Shown here: positions 38,511 to 50,539 of the stretch, piece after piece
Layout of the letters: every line of letters starts with the position of its first letter
How positions within the stretch are numbered: position 1 is the stretch's first letter
From: Isoetes taiwanensis
Taxonomy: Eukaryota; Streptophyta; Lycopodiopsida; Isoetales; Isoetaceae
Assembly (NCBI GenBank): GCA_021234155.1
Contig: JAJEKV010000058.1
Location: 507,814-571,813, forward strand
Direction of reading: 5' to 3'
DNA: 64,000 nt
Made by a program: the position numbers and the translations under genes
Notes under the pieces: model-generated
Told to the model about the DNA's origin: nothing
Seen by the model: only the letters and a program-made list of their open reading frames with translations
The model's database searches: none

Positions 38511-39039
38511 TTTAATTATTTATTTGGTCAAACTGCCAATTTCCAGATATTGCATTTATTCAATGGTTTGGTGAATCTTAGGGGTAAGTCAAATATGGGG
38601 GTTTTGATCCCATCTTGACTTGCACTTGAGGGCTGGAATTCCGCCCCATGGCATATGCTGTGGAATATACCAGGATCCGACGGTCAAAAACAATTTTTGT
38701 TCGAATTTGCAGTGCATATTTTATCTTAATATATATATACATCATTACTAAGGGTGGCTTCCAAATTGTTATGTAATATCAGTCGCAAGATCTTGGCCAT
38801 TCTTTTGCGCTGGTGCAATTTTAGTCGTCGGAATTGGTGACTTCTGGAAGCTTCCTGGTAGCCCATCTCTTCCTTCCATCCTTTACCCGCATGTTAGGGA
38901 TCTCCCAAAAATTGTTGTGTTTGTGGGGAATTTTTTGTTTGGGTGAAAAGCCTTTGAACCAACTCTTTACGCTTTCATTTTCGAATATTTCTTTGTTTGT
39001 TTACTATTAAGGCTCTCTGGGATGCTAATAACCCATCTA

Positions 39040-39760
39040 TATCAAAGCATTCTAGGACGTTCTAGAATGTTCAGGATACCCAAGAGTAAACATCTCAAGT
39101 CCAAAATAAATAAAAATAGAACGTTCTAAAATGTCCTAGATGTTTGTAAGTAAGCAATGTCAATCCATAAAAGAGAATGTTGTAGAATATCCTGCAATGT
39201 TCTAGCATGTTCAAGAAAGTGCTAGAATCTTCTAGAATGTTCTAGACACCTATGAGTAAGCACCTCAAGCCCAAAGCAGAAACCTTGGACTCTAATCAAA
39301 ATAGAACATTTCAAACCATTCTAAATGCTCGTGAATAAGCACCCCAATTCAAAAATAGGAAAATATAAACATATTGCAAAGAGAAGTTGTAGAATGTCTT
39401 ATAATGTTATTGAATGTTCTAGAAAGTTCTAGAATCTTCTAGAAGTTTTAGAATGTTCATGAATAAGTACCTCAAGACAAAATAGAAACTTTGGGGTTTA
39501 ATCAAAATAAAACATTCTAAAATATTCTAGATGCGCATACACCTCAATCCAAAAATAGAAAGATTTTAGAAATGCTACAAAGAGAGTATTGTAGAATGTC
39601 GTGAAATATTGTAGAATGTTGTAGAGAGTCCTACAATCTAGAATGTTGTACCCACTCATGAGTAAGCACCACAATCCAAAATCAAAGCTTTAGGCCATGA
39701 TCAAATAGAACACTCTAAAGTGTTCTAGATGCTTATGAGTAAGCATCTCAATCTAAAAAT
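39040..39760. repeat. Degenerate tandem array rich in TTCTAGAA
   Basis: About four diverged units of roughly 170-210 bp. Each contains GAGTAAGCA-C-TCAA, AAAATAGAACATTCTAAA and runs of GAATGTTCTAGAATG. The phrase recurs near 39081, 39251, 39461 and 39659. Alternating TTC and GAA triplets at about 5-bp steps resemble heat-shock elements, though this may be a by-product of the repeat sequence. Confidence 0.65.
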
Positions 39761-40053
39761 ACGTCGGACAGCTCTGAAGAGTGTGACATTCAACGGCTCC
39801 CATTTGGCAGCACAGACAAATCATGTATGGCGTAGCTCTCCAATCCATCTGCCTGTCTCAATTTGGAGGAGGCAATGAGTCTGCGCTTTTTCAAGGGCAG
39901 ATGGATTTATGAGGTGCAGATAATGTGCTATCTTGACATGTTCAAGAGCGCTGACCTCCCAAAGCTTGTTTAGGACGCAAGCGACAAGGTATTACTTCAA
40001 GCTATGGTGATATGCTTCTGTTTGCACCTGTATACACCTGTGCTCCTACACAT

Positions 40054-41197
40054 CATAGTTACGGAAAACGGCCGTTTTGGCCGTTTTAAAAAAAAAAAAA
40101 AAGGGATTTTTTGACTTGCCGTTTTAGAAGTGCAAAACGGCGCCAACGAAAACGGTGATGCTAAAAATGAAGAAGAAACTCATTTTTTTCTCGTAAAACG
40201 GCTCAGAAAACGACCGTTTTCAGTATAGTTGTTAACAAAACCCCTTCTATTCTTACTTTTTTAACGTTAAGCCAGTTAGGAAAAGGCAGAAGGAAGCATG
40301 TTAGGTATTGGCCATGGCGGAAGGTAAAGGATCTGGGTATGGCAAAGTCGGCAATGGCCTAATAGGATCAAATCCCTCCTCCTTTTGATTTTTTCAGACT
40401 CAAGCAAATGGGGTTTTCTTGATAAGGGGAAACAGTTGTGGCAGAGGATCTGGTTTTTTTTCTTTGATCATCACGGCAGGGCAACGACTATGGCATGGCC
40501 AAATCGGCTCCTCCTCCAGATCGTGATCCAGATTTCACTACCTCTCAGCAAATCATGAAGAGTCCCTAAGAATAGGTCGGGACCAGCCTCTTGTGGAAAC
40601 GATTCAGTTCATGGCAGATTTCTGGCAAGGAACAGGCAAAAACTCGACTATGGCAGATCTGGGACTCGATTCAAGCAAACATAAATCGAATTTTTGCTCA
40701 AAACAGTTTTGGGTTGCAAGAGTTATTAATTTGTTCTTTGTTTATGGTTTCTAGCAGAACAACAGGTCGGATCTTGAGGTTCAGAGCAGCGTCCATGATG
40801 GATTTACAGCAAAAAGCTAGATTTATTTTTCTACATGCAGGTTCAACAGAGCAGCGCATTAGAACGTCTTTTATTTCCTCGGATTTTTTACTCAATCTAT
40901 TTACATTTCTTTAATACATCACAGATTCAACAAGACATGAGTTTTTATTCTAGATTTAATCTTTATGATTATTCATAATTATAAACACTTTCATGATGTT
41001 AGTTGTTCTTATTATGACTACAAGAGTTCTTATTATGTTGTTTTTGAGTAATTAATAGCGTTTTCTAGTAAAATGACCCTATTCTGTATCTTTTGAGTAC
41101 TTTGCCCTTTTTTTGCCGTTTTCGTTTTCCGTTTTCGTTTTCCGTTTTCAAAAAATGACTCGCCGTTTTCATTTCGTTTTTGTTTTCCGTAACTATG
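40054..41197. mobile_element. Non-autonomous hAT-type element, 1,144 bp, perfect TSD
   Basis: Terminal inverted repeat CATAGTTACGGAAAAC at the left and its complement GTTTTCCGTAACTATG at the right, bracketed by perfect 8-bp direct repeats CTACACAT (40046-40053 and 41198-41205). Both subterminal regions are full of AAAACGG/CCGTTTT motifs in inverted order, so the ends fold on each other. No transposase was seen; the 107-residue ORF at 40591-40914 has no recognised domain. It inserted into older LINE-derived sequence. Confidence 0.9.
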
Positions 41198-41205
41198 CTA
41201 CACAT

Positions 41206-41730
41206 TCCATATGGCTAGCCCCTGAGCTCTCTTTTCGTTCTAGCAGGCTTTGAGACGCTGCGGCCCCATCAACATGGTGTAAGCCAGCTTGGACAGATGA
41301 GCATCGTTCATACTAACTACCTTCTGAAAGTAGACAATGCGGCGATCAAGGGCTGCTCTCTAGAGAGGCAAGAACATGTCTCCTGCAGCAGGATTTGATT
41401 GAGGCCATGGATTTCGCTTCCAATGCCCGTGCTAAAAAGGCTTTCTGCACATGCTCCAAGTCATTCCAGGTAGCAAGGGACGTCATTGGGACCTAGACTT
41501 TGATCCCGTATAGAAGAATGGGCTTCATCACACCCTAAATAGATGCAACTGATAGGTCCAATCATAAAGCTCTGCTCTGCGACTCTTGTTCTGCATTGCA
41601 TACAATGCTTCCCAATCTGCCATCACGTATAAATGCATAAAAGTGTCCCAATATATTATAGAAAGAAACTCCATTCTCAAATACTTGTAGGTGAGTGACC
41701 TCCACATTTTCCGCCCCGTAAGTGAATGAT
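41206..41730 (-). pseudogene. LINE 3'-region relic
   Basis: On the minus strand near 41530-41270 the segment LLYGIKVW-PMTSLATWNDLEHVQKAFLARAL is visible, with breaks. It matches the post-RT segment of LINE ORF2 ('lYG-e-W---tw--le--qk-fl---l'). The plus-strand relic at 48390-48800 carries the same phrase, so they belong to one LINE family. The sequence was split by the 40054 hAT insertion. Confidence 0.6.
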
Positions 41731-41739
41731 AGAGGCCTT

Positions 41740-42130
41740 GGCCAACATGAGGAGTGGTGTATCTAATCTGGTATCTTATTCTAAACATCAAAGTTCTAGC
41801 TCTAATATGATCTCTTCTGCATGCCCTCTTAATTCTGATCAATCTGAAAATATAGTTCATATTTTCAGTTGCCCCAAGCTGAGAACTTTTTGGAACTGGT
41901 TTAAGAGTGTCTTTAATATCTAGAAACCAAGCAATATCATAGAGTTTCTTATCAATGATGATTCCTACTATAACAGTATTTGTTATACTGCTCTGTGTAA
42001 CATTTGGAAACAAATAAATAGGTGTTTCTTTAGCAAGACTTTCTATTTGGTTTGGTTGAATCTGCATATTAAAAATGACCTTGAAACTATTGCAAGTTCA
42101 GACAGGAATATGTGTAAGAATTTGGAGAAA
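41740..42130 (+). pseudogene. LINE C-terminal (post-zinc-knuckle) relic
   Basis: ENIVHIFSCPKLRTFWNWFK around 41840-41905 matches the 'E---H-F--C---r-fWnw' end of the LINE zinc-binding domain. It continues in the same frame past a stop with CNIWKQINRCFF. No cysteine pair is preserved upstream. Sequence from 42131 to 42740 is unassigned. Confidence 0.55.
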
Positions 42131-42744
42131 GATTATGATGCTAAGTGGAATAGCATTGGATTCTTTCATGGGTTTTATGGTTTATTATGCTTAATCATTT
42201 TCATGCACCTGCTAATTCTTAATTCTTTCGTACCAGACTATTTGAAGAATTGTAGACATAAGTTCAACGCAAGGTTCGACTTTACAGAAGTGAGAATGAG
42301 AGGCCTCCAATGTCACTTGGTCAGGTTATTCAGCAGATTGATAACTACTTGTTACAACAGAAAAGAGGCAGATATTTTCTTAGATCTACTGATATTCAAC
42401 CAAAAGAAATGCAGTGGACTATAGAATTTTGCAGCTCAACCTATGAGATGGTCATCTTATTCTGGTTTTTGGAGAATAATCACTTGCAGATGATAGGTAC
42501 ACAAGGCATTACAGAAAATGTTATTATTTTTATAGGGAAAATGCAGATGCTTATGGTACTTTACTCTGTCTAATCGCAACTTGATGTCCTAAAGATATGA
42601 TAGAAAATGTAGCTTGGGGAAAAAAAGGAGGCTACATAATTCAGCCTAAAGTCTGGAAATATTTCTCCTTTGTTGAAACCTATAACTTCTGAATCATGAC
42701 ATATTTAACAAAATTTGGACTTATTCAAATCTAATAGACATGCT

Positions 42745-43125
42745 ACAATGCCACTTGAACTTGGTCTACTAGGTGAAGCAACTTATACATCTATGGGATA
42801 ACCAATTTGTTGGTGATGTGCCAGTGCAGTTTAGCAACTGCATGAAACTCGAGTCGCTTGGCCTTGGTAGAAATTACTTCACTGGCACCATTCCTTCTGA
42901 ATATGGGAAGCTCAAGCACCTAACCTTACTCTGTCTTTGGGCTAATAAAGTGACAGGCCAAATGCCAGCTCGGCAACTGCTCAGTCTTAGGGAGTCTCAA
43001 CGTTGGCTCTAACCAGCTTTCAGGACCTTTACCTGAGCTCCCTCCAATCTGCATTGGGCAAGCTCTTCATGGCAAACAACAAATTTGGTGGTGAAATACC
43101 TCCAAGCTCTTCGTGCAAAAAAGTA
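42745..43125 (+). pseudogene. LRR receptor-kinase-type fragment, inverted homologue of the 19.4-19.9 kb fragment
   Basis: Visible LRR units: LWDNQFVGDVPVQFSNCMKL, LGLGRNYFTGTIPSEYGKL, LCLWANKVTGQMP, then in shifted frames VGSNQLSGPLPE and MANNKFGGEIPPSS. Nucleotide identity to the reverse complement of about 19545-19850 is very high by eye. No kinase domain or start, and two or more frameshifts. Confidence 0.8.
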
Positions 43126-43599
43126 TAAGGCATATACTAAATTAACATATCAATTACTCAATGCAAATGTATTGGACCCCAAGAACATGTCAAATATTCA
43201 CCTTGAGGAGCATGTGAAGATCCTTAGCGCAACAATTGTTTTAGTTAATCCTAGATCTAGAACAATGCATTTGTGATCCTGCAAAAGACACGGCCAAACC
43301 CTTAGTTAAGACAACATCACACTAGCACAGATTGTGACAACTTAAATGAGAAAGCAATTCTGTTTGGCAAGAGCATTCTTCACACAAATTAAGCCATGAT
43401 TAGCATTGTATTGATGACAACAGATGGAATGTGATAAAACAATAGTTCGTCTTTTGAAATAAGATCAAAGCTTCTGGTGTGAAGCTGTTACCAATTGAGT
43501 AATGGTTGAATGGAAGCAGCAATCAGATTTGCAGATAATGAATGGGTTGCAAAGATTCTACCTCAATATTGTGTGTGTTTTAAATACAAATATATGAAG

Positions 43600-43765
43600 T
43601 ATGTGACATGTTTGATACCAGGTGGGAATGTTTGAGTCACATGTCATGTTTGAGCCACGTGTAATGATAGAGCCTATGTGGCGACATGTCGTTGTTGGAG
43701 CCTAGGTGGCATGTTCGAATTAGGGGCAATGCTTGAGCCTAGATGGCTTGTTTGAGCCTATGCTG
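43600..43765. repeat. Degenerate short repeat (GTTTGAGCC-type)
   Basis: The phrase ATGTTTGAGCC followed by an ACGTGT- or TATGTGGC-like tail is repeated about six times with a 20-30 bp step. Low complexity; no function inferred. Confidence 0.5.
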
Positions 43766-44269
43766 CAACCCGTTCTTTCTCCCCATATAATGTATACCCA
43801 AAAAGGGGGGAAGGGGGGTGGGGAGAATTGAATTGAATGGGTTTTTATCGCACACAAAGACCAATAGACCTAGCCTATTGGAAGAATTACACTGAGGACA
43901 TGCATAATATTAGGCATATAGAATTCAATGATCGTCATTCTTTAGATGAAACAGTTCTTTTGGGCATGCTTTCAAGTTTGTGTCAGGATCCCCTAAGTAC
44001 CTTTGCCTTGGAGCGCTCATATCCTCTACATGTAGACATAGGTCAGTATAAGCAAAGTATGCAATTCAAAGTCCAGAACATACTTCAGAATTTTTGTTTT
44101 CGCAGTCTTAAAAACTGATCCAAAATTAACAGAAAACCTATCTCTGTAATCCTTGGCTTAGAAGGAACATTTAAGCACCATAAAGAAACCATCTCGTGCG
44201 CTAAATTCAACAAAATGTATTCTCTAGATGTATCAGGACAGCAAACTGCCACTTACCAAAGTTTGCCCA

Positions 44270-44475
44270 TTAATGTCTGATAACAAGTTCAAGAATTTCG
44301 ACAGCCAAATGTTCCATCATAGAGGCAAGGTAAACAGGCGAGCCAGAGTCAATATGCTCAGTGAATTTGCCCTGCTTCAAAAAGCGAGCAATTCTTCCTA
44401 CAGGAACTGAAGGCCAGCTTTGGTGCTGTGCGACACGGCCTTCTTGCCTGCGGACTTTCCACGACCACCAGCCAT
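44270..44475 (-). pseudogene. Histone H2A fragment
   Basis: From ATG at 44475 (minus): [22 protein letters not shown], then after a one-base deletion [37 protein letters not shown]. This is the N-terminal tail, alpha-1, and the start of alpha-2 of plant H2A. The acidic-patch region and C-terminus are absent and a stop follows at 44270-44272. The single missing C lies in a short C run, but divergence in alpha-1/alpha-2 (TEHIDSGS) shows real decay. Confidence 0.8.
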
Positions 44476-44639
44476 AGCTAACCGACTACACAATTACCCC
44501 CTCCAACAAATCTCCTCCTGTAATAGCTGTAAGCAATCTTGATCTCGATATAATTCCTTTTAGTCCACGAACCCTAAAGTAGAAGGCCTCGTTGCTTGCA
44601 TGGGCTTTATGAAATTTAAATAATTAATTTCTTAAGGAA

Positions 44640-44830
44640 TAAAAACATGCAAGGCAAAATCATTGCAATACCATAGATAAAATGCCATTCAGATTTGAGA
44701 ATACAGTGTGCGCTCTAGATATACTGATTAGTATGCCTCGTGTAATATGCCCATCAAATCATATGAAAACCATAGCAAAAACTGTACAAAAATACAAGAA
44801 CAACCCCCTGTTATTTTGCTATAGATTGAT
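44640..44830. repeat. Diverged relic of the 4.4-4.6 kb block sequence
   Basis: Shares GTGCGCTCTAGATATAC, GAAAACCATAG-AAAA and ACAACCCCCTGTTATT-TGCTA with 4440-4615 and 28430-28550 at reduced identity. This shows that part of the duplicated block is an older dispersed repeat family. Confidence 0.6.
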
Positions 44831-45099
44831 ATTGGATTTTATTAAGTTGTAATACTATTTTCATGACCTACTTTTGAAGACATGAAGCTCAAATAGAAGA
44901 TTCTTGAAGAATTCATTGGAACGATGAATAATTTTTTTTTTTTTTTTTTTTTTTTTTGGGGGGATAATGTTGTGTGTGTTATCTTGACTATTTTTTTTTT
45001 GAAGAACTGTGTCATCAATATATTAAAAGAATGGTAATGTTACAAAGCAAGTGAGGAGGAAGGAGAACTGCCTCAAAGAGACAGCGATACCTCGACACT

Positions 45100-46088
45100 C
45101 CACAACAAACTCACAAAAACGGAACTCTATCTGGCCACAAACCCAGACCATCACCATCTACAATGCCCAAGAAGTCCCGCCAAATGGCAAACTTCCGCTC
45201 TACTAATCCCCGGAACACCGAAAGCTTTGAAATAGCTTGTACCGAAGTCGAGGAATCGAGAGGTCGCAGTCTGCTGAATCCCCGAAAGATCCACAACCGC
45301 CGCCTTCCAAATCAACTACACCAACCAAGCCACGATAGATGCAAGGCTTTTGCCGCCGCAAGAGCTGCCAAGCACCGAACACATGAAGCGAAGAATCTGG
45401 CGGCTAGTCAATCTCACTCAAACAGAGCCCCGACCCAATCCCGGGCAGCACCGCAAGTGAGGGCATAAAACCGCACAATGCTCCACGGTCTCACGATGAA
45501 GACCACAACAAGGACAAAGAGGGCTCACACCCGCCTAAACCGACTCACAAGGACATTCTCCGATACAAATGGTGCACCACCCGCCACATAAGCACCCTAA
45601 CCTTCGGTGGAGGAAGTGAGCTCCATGTCCACGCCCAAACCGAAGCCATCGAGAACCCTAAGTCGCAAAGCCCACTTGCCTGAAGGGGGCAGAGTGTCAT
45701 GAATAGCCAACACCCGGTAATAAGACCGCACAAAACAAGAAGCCGGATGAACCTTCCAAACCTGCTTCACCACATCATCCTGAGGGACTATAGGTATGTG
45801 TAGCGGAATACTCCCCGCCACTTGTTCCCAGATAGCCCGGTCACTGCCCTTCAGGCGAAAGCGAGCTCGAAAGAACTCCCACGAAGCTAGCTGACCACCC
45901 CAATACCAATCCTCCAAGGTAAGCACAGCAGCTCGCCTCCAACGGGCCTGCGTCCGAGCATGCATAGTGGCAGCCAAGGGCAAGTGCGCAGGGGGTAGAG
46001 GAACCCACAAGAAAGGAGAAGAGTGGTGATAAACTGAGGCATAATCTATCTGGAAGAGCACACGCACATGATCCCAAGCCCGCAACAC
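45100..46088 (-). pseudogene. LINE ORF2 C-terminus with zinc-binding domain
   Basis: Minus strand, 46088-45600: WYWGGQLASWEFFRARF, AIWEQVAGSIP, VVKQVWKVHPASCF. Then PPPKVRVLMWRVVHHL (45620-45560) and CPCCGLHRETVEHCAVLCPH near 45520-45450, the C-x2-C, E, H, C pattern of the reverse-transcriptase zinc-binding domain (zf-RVT). A few frameshifts separate the parts. GC content is higher than in neighbouring DNA. Confidence 0.8.
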
Positions 46089-46869
46089 CCCTGTGAAATA
46101 TGCTTAAATTTATGAAATATATGGATATATGAAGAACTATATGGGTGTAATATGGAGAAAATGTAAGAAATGTACAAATATTGTGGAGAAGCATGAGGAG
46201 GAATATTCATATTGTATTGAAGTGGAACTTATAGAATTGAAGGAGTATTAAAGTCCTTATGAGGATATTTTCAATGGTTGACATTTTGATGATGTGTCGT
46301 GAATCTAGAGAAGCATCATAGTTGCAAAGGAGTTTGCAAAATCTAGTGAACTTATGGTAGTTAGAATTTAAATCTAAGGTTGAGATTACTCGATCTAGTC
46401 GCGAAGATTAAGTGGAGTTCTCTTTAAGTTAGCCAAAATTCGTGTAGAAGGGAGGCCCAATTTTGGAAGATGACATCTGGGCAAAGTTCTTGAAATTGTA
46501 TTTTTCTTGATCAGTTGAATATTGTTATGTTGAAGTATGATATTTTGAATATGATTATGTGATTCTCTCCTCTATTATCTCAATTTCTCTAATCTCAAAT
46601 AAAGTTAATGAATTGGTGCAAGAATTTATGAGGGTATGATTATGTTGGTGAAGTATGATGTCAGTAGAGTGAGGCTTAGCCTATCTCATATACCTTGAGA
46701 TTTGCTTTGGTTCTTTGGTCTTGAGTTTGGCTTTAGTTTCTTTGACCAAGCTAACGAAAATAAATAAATTTTCCAGTGCTGAGTGCTTAGTGGGTGCTTG
46801 ACTGGCGCAAAACTGCCCCTCAGTTCCATGCTTTCACCCAAGTAGGGCGCCTTATAGAGTCAGCGATTT

Positions 46870-47760
46870 TGAAAAGCTGGAGCTTGAAAAGCAAATCATG
46901 GAGATGCTAAATCATCAGTTGATGCGTCCTAGTTGGCACACCAGTCATACTGATTAAGAAGAAAGACAAAGGGTACCGAATGTGTGTAGTCTAACGAACC
47001 CTCAATAAGCTAACTATAAAGATAAGTTTCTAGTACCCAGAACTGGCGATCTATTTAATGAATTACGAGGTGTTTATATCTTTAGCAAGATTGATTTAAA
47101 ATCATGATATCATCAAATATGAATAGAGGATAAGAACATTGGTAAGATAATATTCAGAATGACTTTTGTTCATTATGAGTTTTGAGTAATGCCATTCGGA
47201 TTGACCAATGCTCCGGCAAAAAATTTTCATTTCACGGGAAGAGATTTGGCACTAGTTGATTTTTGACCTTCTCAGGCAGTTAAAGTTGTTTGTTAACGAG
47301 TCGAATAGCCAATTCTCTATGCAAGTTGGATATTTAGGACATATTATATCCAAAGATGGAATTGAAGCAATATTAGCTTTGCCCAATTGGAACAAACCTT
47401 TTCTAGTATGTTTTGACATCAGTGGGAATGCTATTGGTGACCGTGCTTATGCAAGAATGGGCATCCATTAGCCTATGTTAGCCACATGCTAAAGCCATCG
47501 GAGCAAGGGTATAGCACCAATGAAAAAGAATTAATTGCTTTGGTTCACGTGCTAACGAAATGGAGATACTATCTCAAAGGATTTAAATTTGTTGCACGCT
47601 TTGACCAGAGAGCTTGAAATATATACAAACTCAGGACGTATAGTAAAGGAATTTGAAGGGTTGCATCTTGAGTATAAACCTGAGAAGGAAAATCAAGTTG
47701 CCGACGCACTAAGCAGGGTAAACATTCAGACCATTTCCATAGCAAAAATTGTTGATTAGT
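46870..47760 (+). pseudogene. Ty3/gypsy reverse transcriptase-RNase H relic
   Basis: In order and in several frames: LEKQIMEMLNHQLMRPS, FSKIDLKS-YHQI (RT motif A), a RMTFVHYEF-VMPFGLTNAPA stretch near 47155-47220, VGYLGHIISKDGI near 47322-47358, then RNase H: LAYVSHMLKPSEQGYSTNEKELIALVHVLTKWRYYL near 47470-47575. These landmarks are written piecewise. At least ten frame breaks. LTRs are not identified. Confidence 0.82.
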
Positions 47761-48389
47761 TGTCAAATTTTTTGATGGACAACAACGATGGAAGAATTGG
47801 ACCTTCAGGAGCAGTAGCCTATTCAAGTACACCCAAAGAGATCTATAACTAAAAGAACTCTAGGTTAAGAACTCCATCTTTTTAAAGAGAGCTGCCTAAT
47901 TTTTTTTTAGGATTGGCCTAATTCATAGAATAGATATCAAATTCCTAGGCATCGAAGAGGTATAGAAATCAAAATCCAAGAAAAAGAGAATTCACTCTTG
48001 CTAGATTTTGCCCGAACTTCAAAGCGTTGAGCAACAAGCCAGTGTACCTTTTTGACACACTTTTTTGATAGTGTATAGCAGTGAGATTGCCACACTTTAT
48101 TGCTGACTATTAGCGTAGTTTAGATTGTACGTCAGTGATAGACCCACTTTGCCCTGTGTATAGGGTTTAGCAACTTTGTCTCAGTTTTTATCTTTGTTTC
48201 ATTTTTGAATGAAAATAAAAGAAGTTTTCGGTCCCCTTGTCCCATGGAACAATGGACTTGTTGGTAAGATAGGGTTTCAAACGTATCCTTACTTTATGCA
48301 ACATCCAAAATTTATGTTTTATTGTATTTCTAAGGCATTGTAGACAATGCAAAATGACAGTTGTGAAGCCAAGTTGTATGACTGGCCCA

Positions 48390-48800
48390 TCACTCGCATT
48401 TGTTTAGGGACTTCGTGGAGCGCGTTCTTCTATACGGGGTCGAACTTTGCGGCCCGATGGTATCTCTTGTCACCTAGAATCACTTGGAGCAGGTGCAAAA
48501 AGTTTTCCTAGCTCAGGCTCTTGGAGAAAAATCCACAGTCCCCTATCAGGTTCTTCTGCAAGAGATAGGTTCCTTGCCTCTTCGGAGGGTTGTACTCGAC
48601 CACCACATCATCTACCTTTAGAAGGTGGTCAGTAGGCAATGCTCATCTCCCCAATCTTGCTTTTATCATGGCATTGCCTCAAAAGCTGCTGGAAGACAAA
48701 ATGAGCTCACTGGTTCTCCCGATAGAATGTGCAGAAGCACATGTGCATGTAGGTACAAACTGAAGAAGGTTACCATATAGATGCTTGCTTCCTTAGCAAG
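48390..48800 (+). pseudogene. LINE post-RT relic
   Basis: One frame reads FVERVLLYGVELCGP, LEQVQKVFLAQALG, VPYQVLLQEIGSLPLRRVV, with one stop. It matches the LINE segment downstream of the RT core, which is also present inverted at 41206-41530. Confidence 0.6.
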
Positions 48801-49196
48801 CTCTAGAACAGGTCAAGACAACACATTACTACTGCCAAATCAATGCCGTGCTTGAACGAGGTCCAGAGCACTGCCTGCATACACATTTGCCATAAAGATT
48901 GATAGCTTTAATTCGCACAAGTGCACATCACCTCAGAATTGAGATGGACAGATACGCTTGGGAGGCGCGTGAGGATGTGATTTTATCAGTGTTGCCAACT
49001 GGGAATCATTGAGGATGAATGTCACACTCTTCAGATGTCCGACATTCGACCATATCCGGGCACGCTATGCTTAATTGGTCCAATCAGCCACTCCATGTGA
49101 TGTTAGGTACGGCTTTAGTGGTTGTACGATTTATCAGCGTGCTTATTACTGCCAAAGCTTTTCCCTCGAAATCCCTTCGGGGCTGTAGTTTTTTAA

Positions 49197-50100
49197 AGAT
49201 GAACATACACCAAGTGTTCTTGTGATTTGGCCCTGTACTCTATGAACTACATAGCCAAGAGCTGATGGAGTCAACAATGATCTAGAATTATATGGAGGTG
49301 CATTTGCTACTGGTGCTACTGCAGAAGGTGTTGCTCCTACGGTTTGTGTAGCTTCTGCAATTGGTATAGCCGCTGGTATTGGCATGGCTCCCACTGTTGT
49401 TCATGTTGTAGCAGTTAAAGGTTCTGAAGATCCAGAGTTGCAAGAAACATCTAGTGTAAAACCTCAAGGTCTGCATGAAACACCTAGAGTAAAACCGTCC
49501 TGCTGATGATAAAAGTATCTGTACTTAGAGAATAAAAGTATACGTACTCAGAGAAGATGCACACATATACAAAACCACCATTCTTAAAAACGGAATATTC
49601 CGCATCGAAGGTGCCAATACATGCTACTCACCAATCCATTATTATAAGCTTACAAAAGGATGTTTCATTATAATTGCATTGCATAGGGAATAATACAGTT
49701 TGGAAGAATGAGACATAATTTGCATGCATAGCCAAATACGTTTATTTCTATCTGAAATGCCCATCTTCCTGAAAAAAACGAAAAATTGAGCTGTGTATAG
49801 ATAAGCATTCCAAGTAAAGCATAAAGATATAATACATAGGGAGGCAAAAGGGTTTTCAACTTCTATTTCCTACGACCCAGCTCTATCATTCTCAGTATTT
49901 GTTCTGTCTGGTTCTGTCCACATGTGCATTTGTAGAGAAAAACGGCCTATCGGCCTCACCATGACTTTCTAAGAGTGGTTTTATTCTATTGGAATAAGGC
50001 AGCAACACATCTCCATCGAAAGCATTCCTGTGGCAAATCAGATTCTGGACTACCAAGTCAGATGCAGTCGCTTGAATATCTAGCATAATATCTAGAGGTT
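49197..50100. repeat. Third, partial copy of the duplicated block
   Basis: Matches about 2781-3660 (copy 1) and 26725-27590 (copy 2), bounded abruptly by other sequence on both sides. It contains a ~40-bp stretch near 49760-49799 absent from the other two. An open segment (49290-49500) reads TAEGVAPTVCVASAIGIAAG and VVHVVAVKGSEDPELQE, unrecognised. It serves as a reference: at most sites where copies 1 and 2 disagree, this copy has plain CAG or CTG. Confidence 0.88.
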
Positions 50101-50101
50101 T

Positions 50102-50530
50102 ATGCTATCTCGATGGGACAGAGCTCTGTGGCAAAACCTGGCTGACATTCTGCCAGACGCTCCTTCACAATCAGTTGATGTGCCTATTTGGACAGATCCC
50201 CAAATTGTTAATGCACGACGTCTTGTGCATTCGTTATATCAAAAGCTGGTTGATGTTGACATTGTCCCTCAAGCTGGTTGGCATCTCCGCATTCCCCCTC
50301 CTCAGTGGAAGCGTATGTGGTTCTGGGTGTGGAATAAATTGCTTCATCCCAAAGTTTCTATCTTATGGTGGCAACTCCTTCACAGATGTCTGCGGGTTAA
50401 TGTGTTGGTTCATAAGTTTTATCCCTGCATTTCAGAACTTTGCCCACTGTGTAAGAGGCAAGTTGAGAGTCTCGAGTACTGCTTCTTTCTATGTGACCAA
50501 GTTCCGCCAGTTTGGTCATGATTACTATCT
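50102..50530 (+). pseudogene. LINE ORF2 C-terminus with zinc-binding domain
   Basis: Open frame: RWDRALWQNLADILPDA, WKRMWFWVWNKLLHPKV, LWWQLLHRCLRVNVLVHK, then CPLCKRQVESLEYCFFLCD. This is the zf-RVT pattern 'W-lP-kv---wWr---r-l' with C-x2-C, E and a final C. It starts exactly where the third block copy ends and lacks the RT, so it is a fragment. Confidence 0.85.
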
Positions 50531-50539
50531 CTCTTCCAT

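Noticed and set aside
41528-42067. 179-residue minus-strand ORF
   Set aside because: No recognisable domain along its length; it is an overlap of LINE relic sequence and the antisense of a plus-strand LINE C-terminal fragment.
44930-44960. Poly-T tract as a LINE poly(A) tail in antisense
   Set aside because: The adjacent LINE relic on the minus strand starts at ~45100 and the tract is followed by unrelated sequence; no target duplication was found, so the link is not supported.
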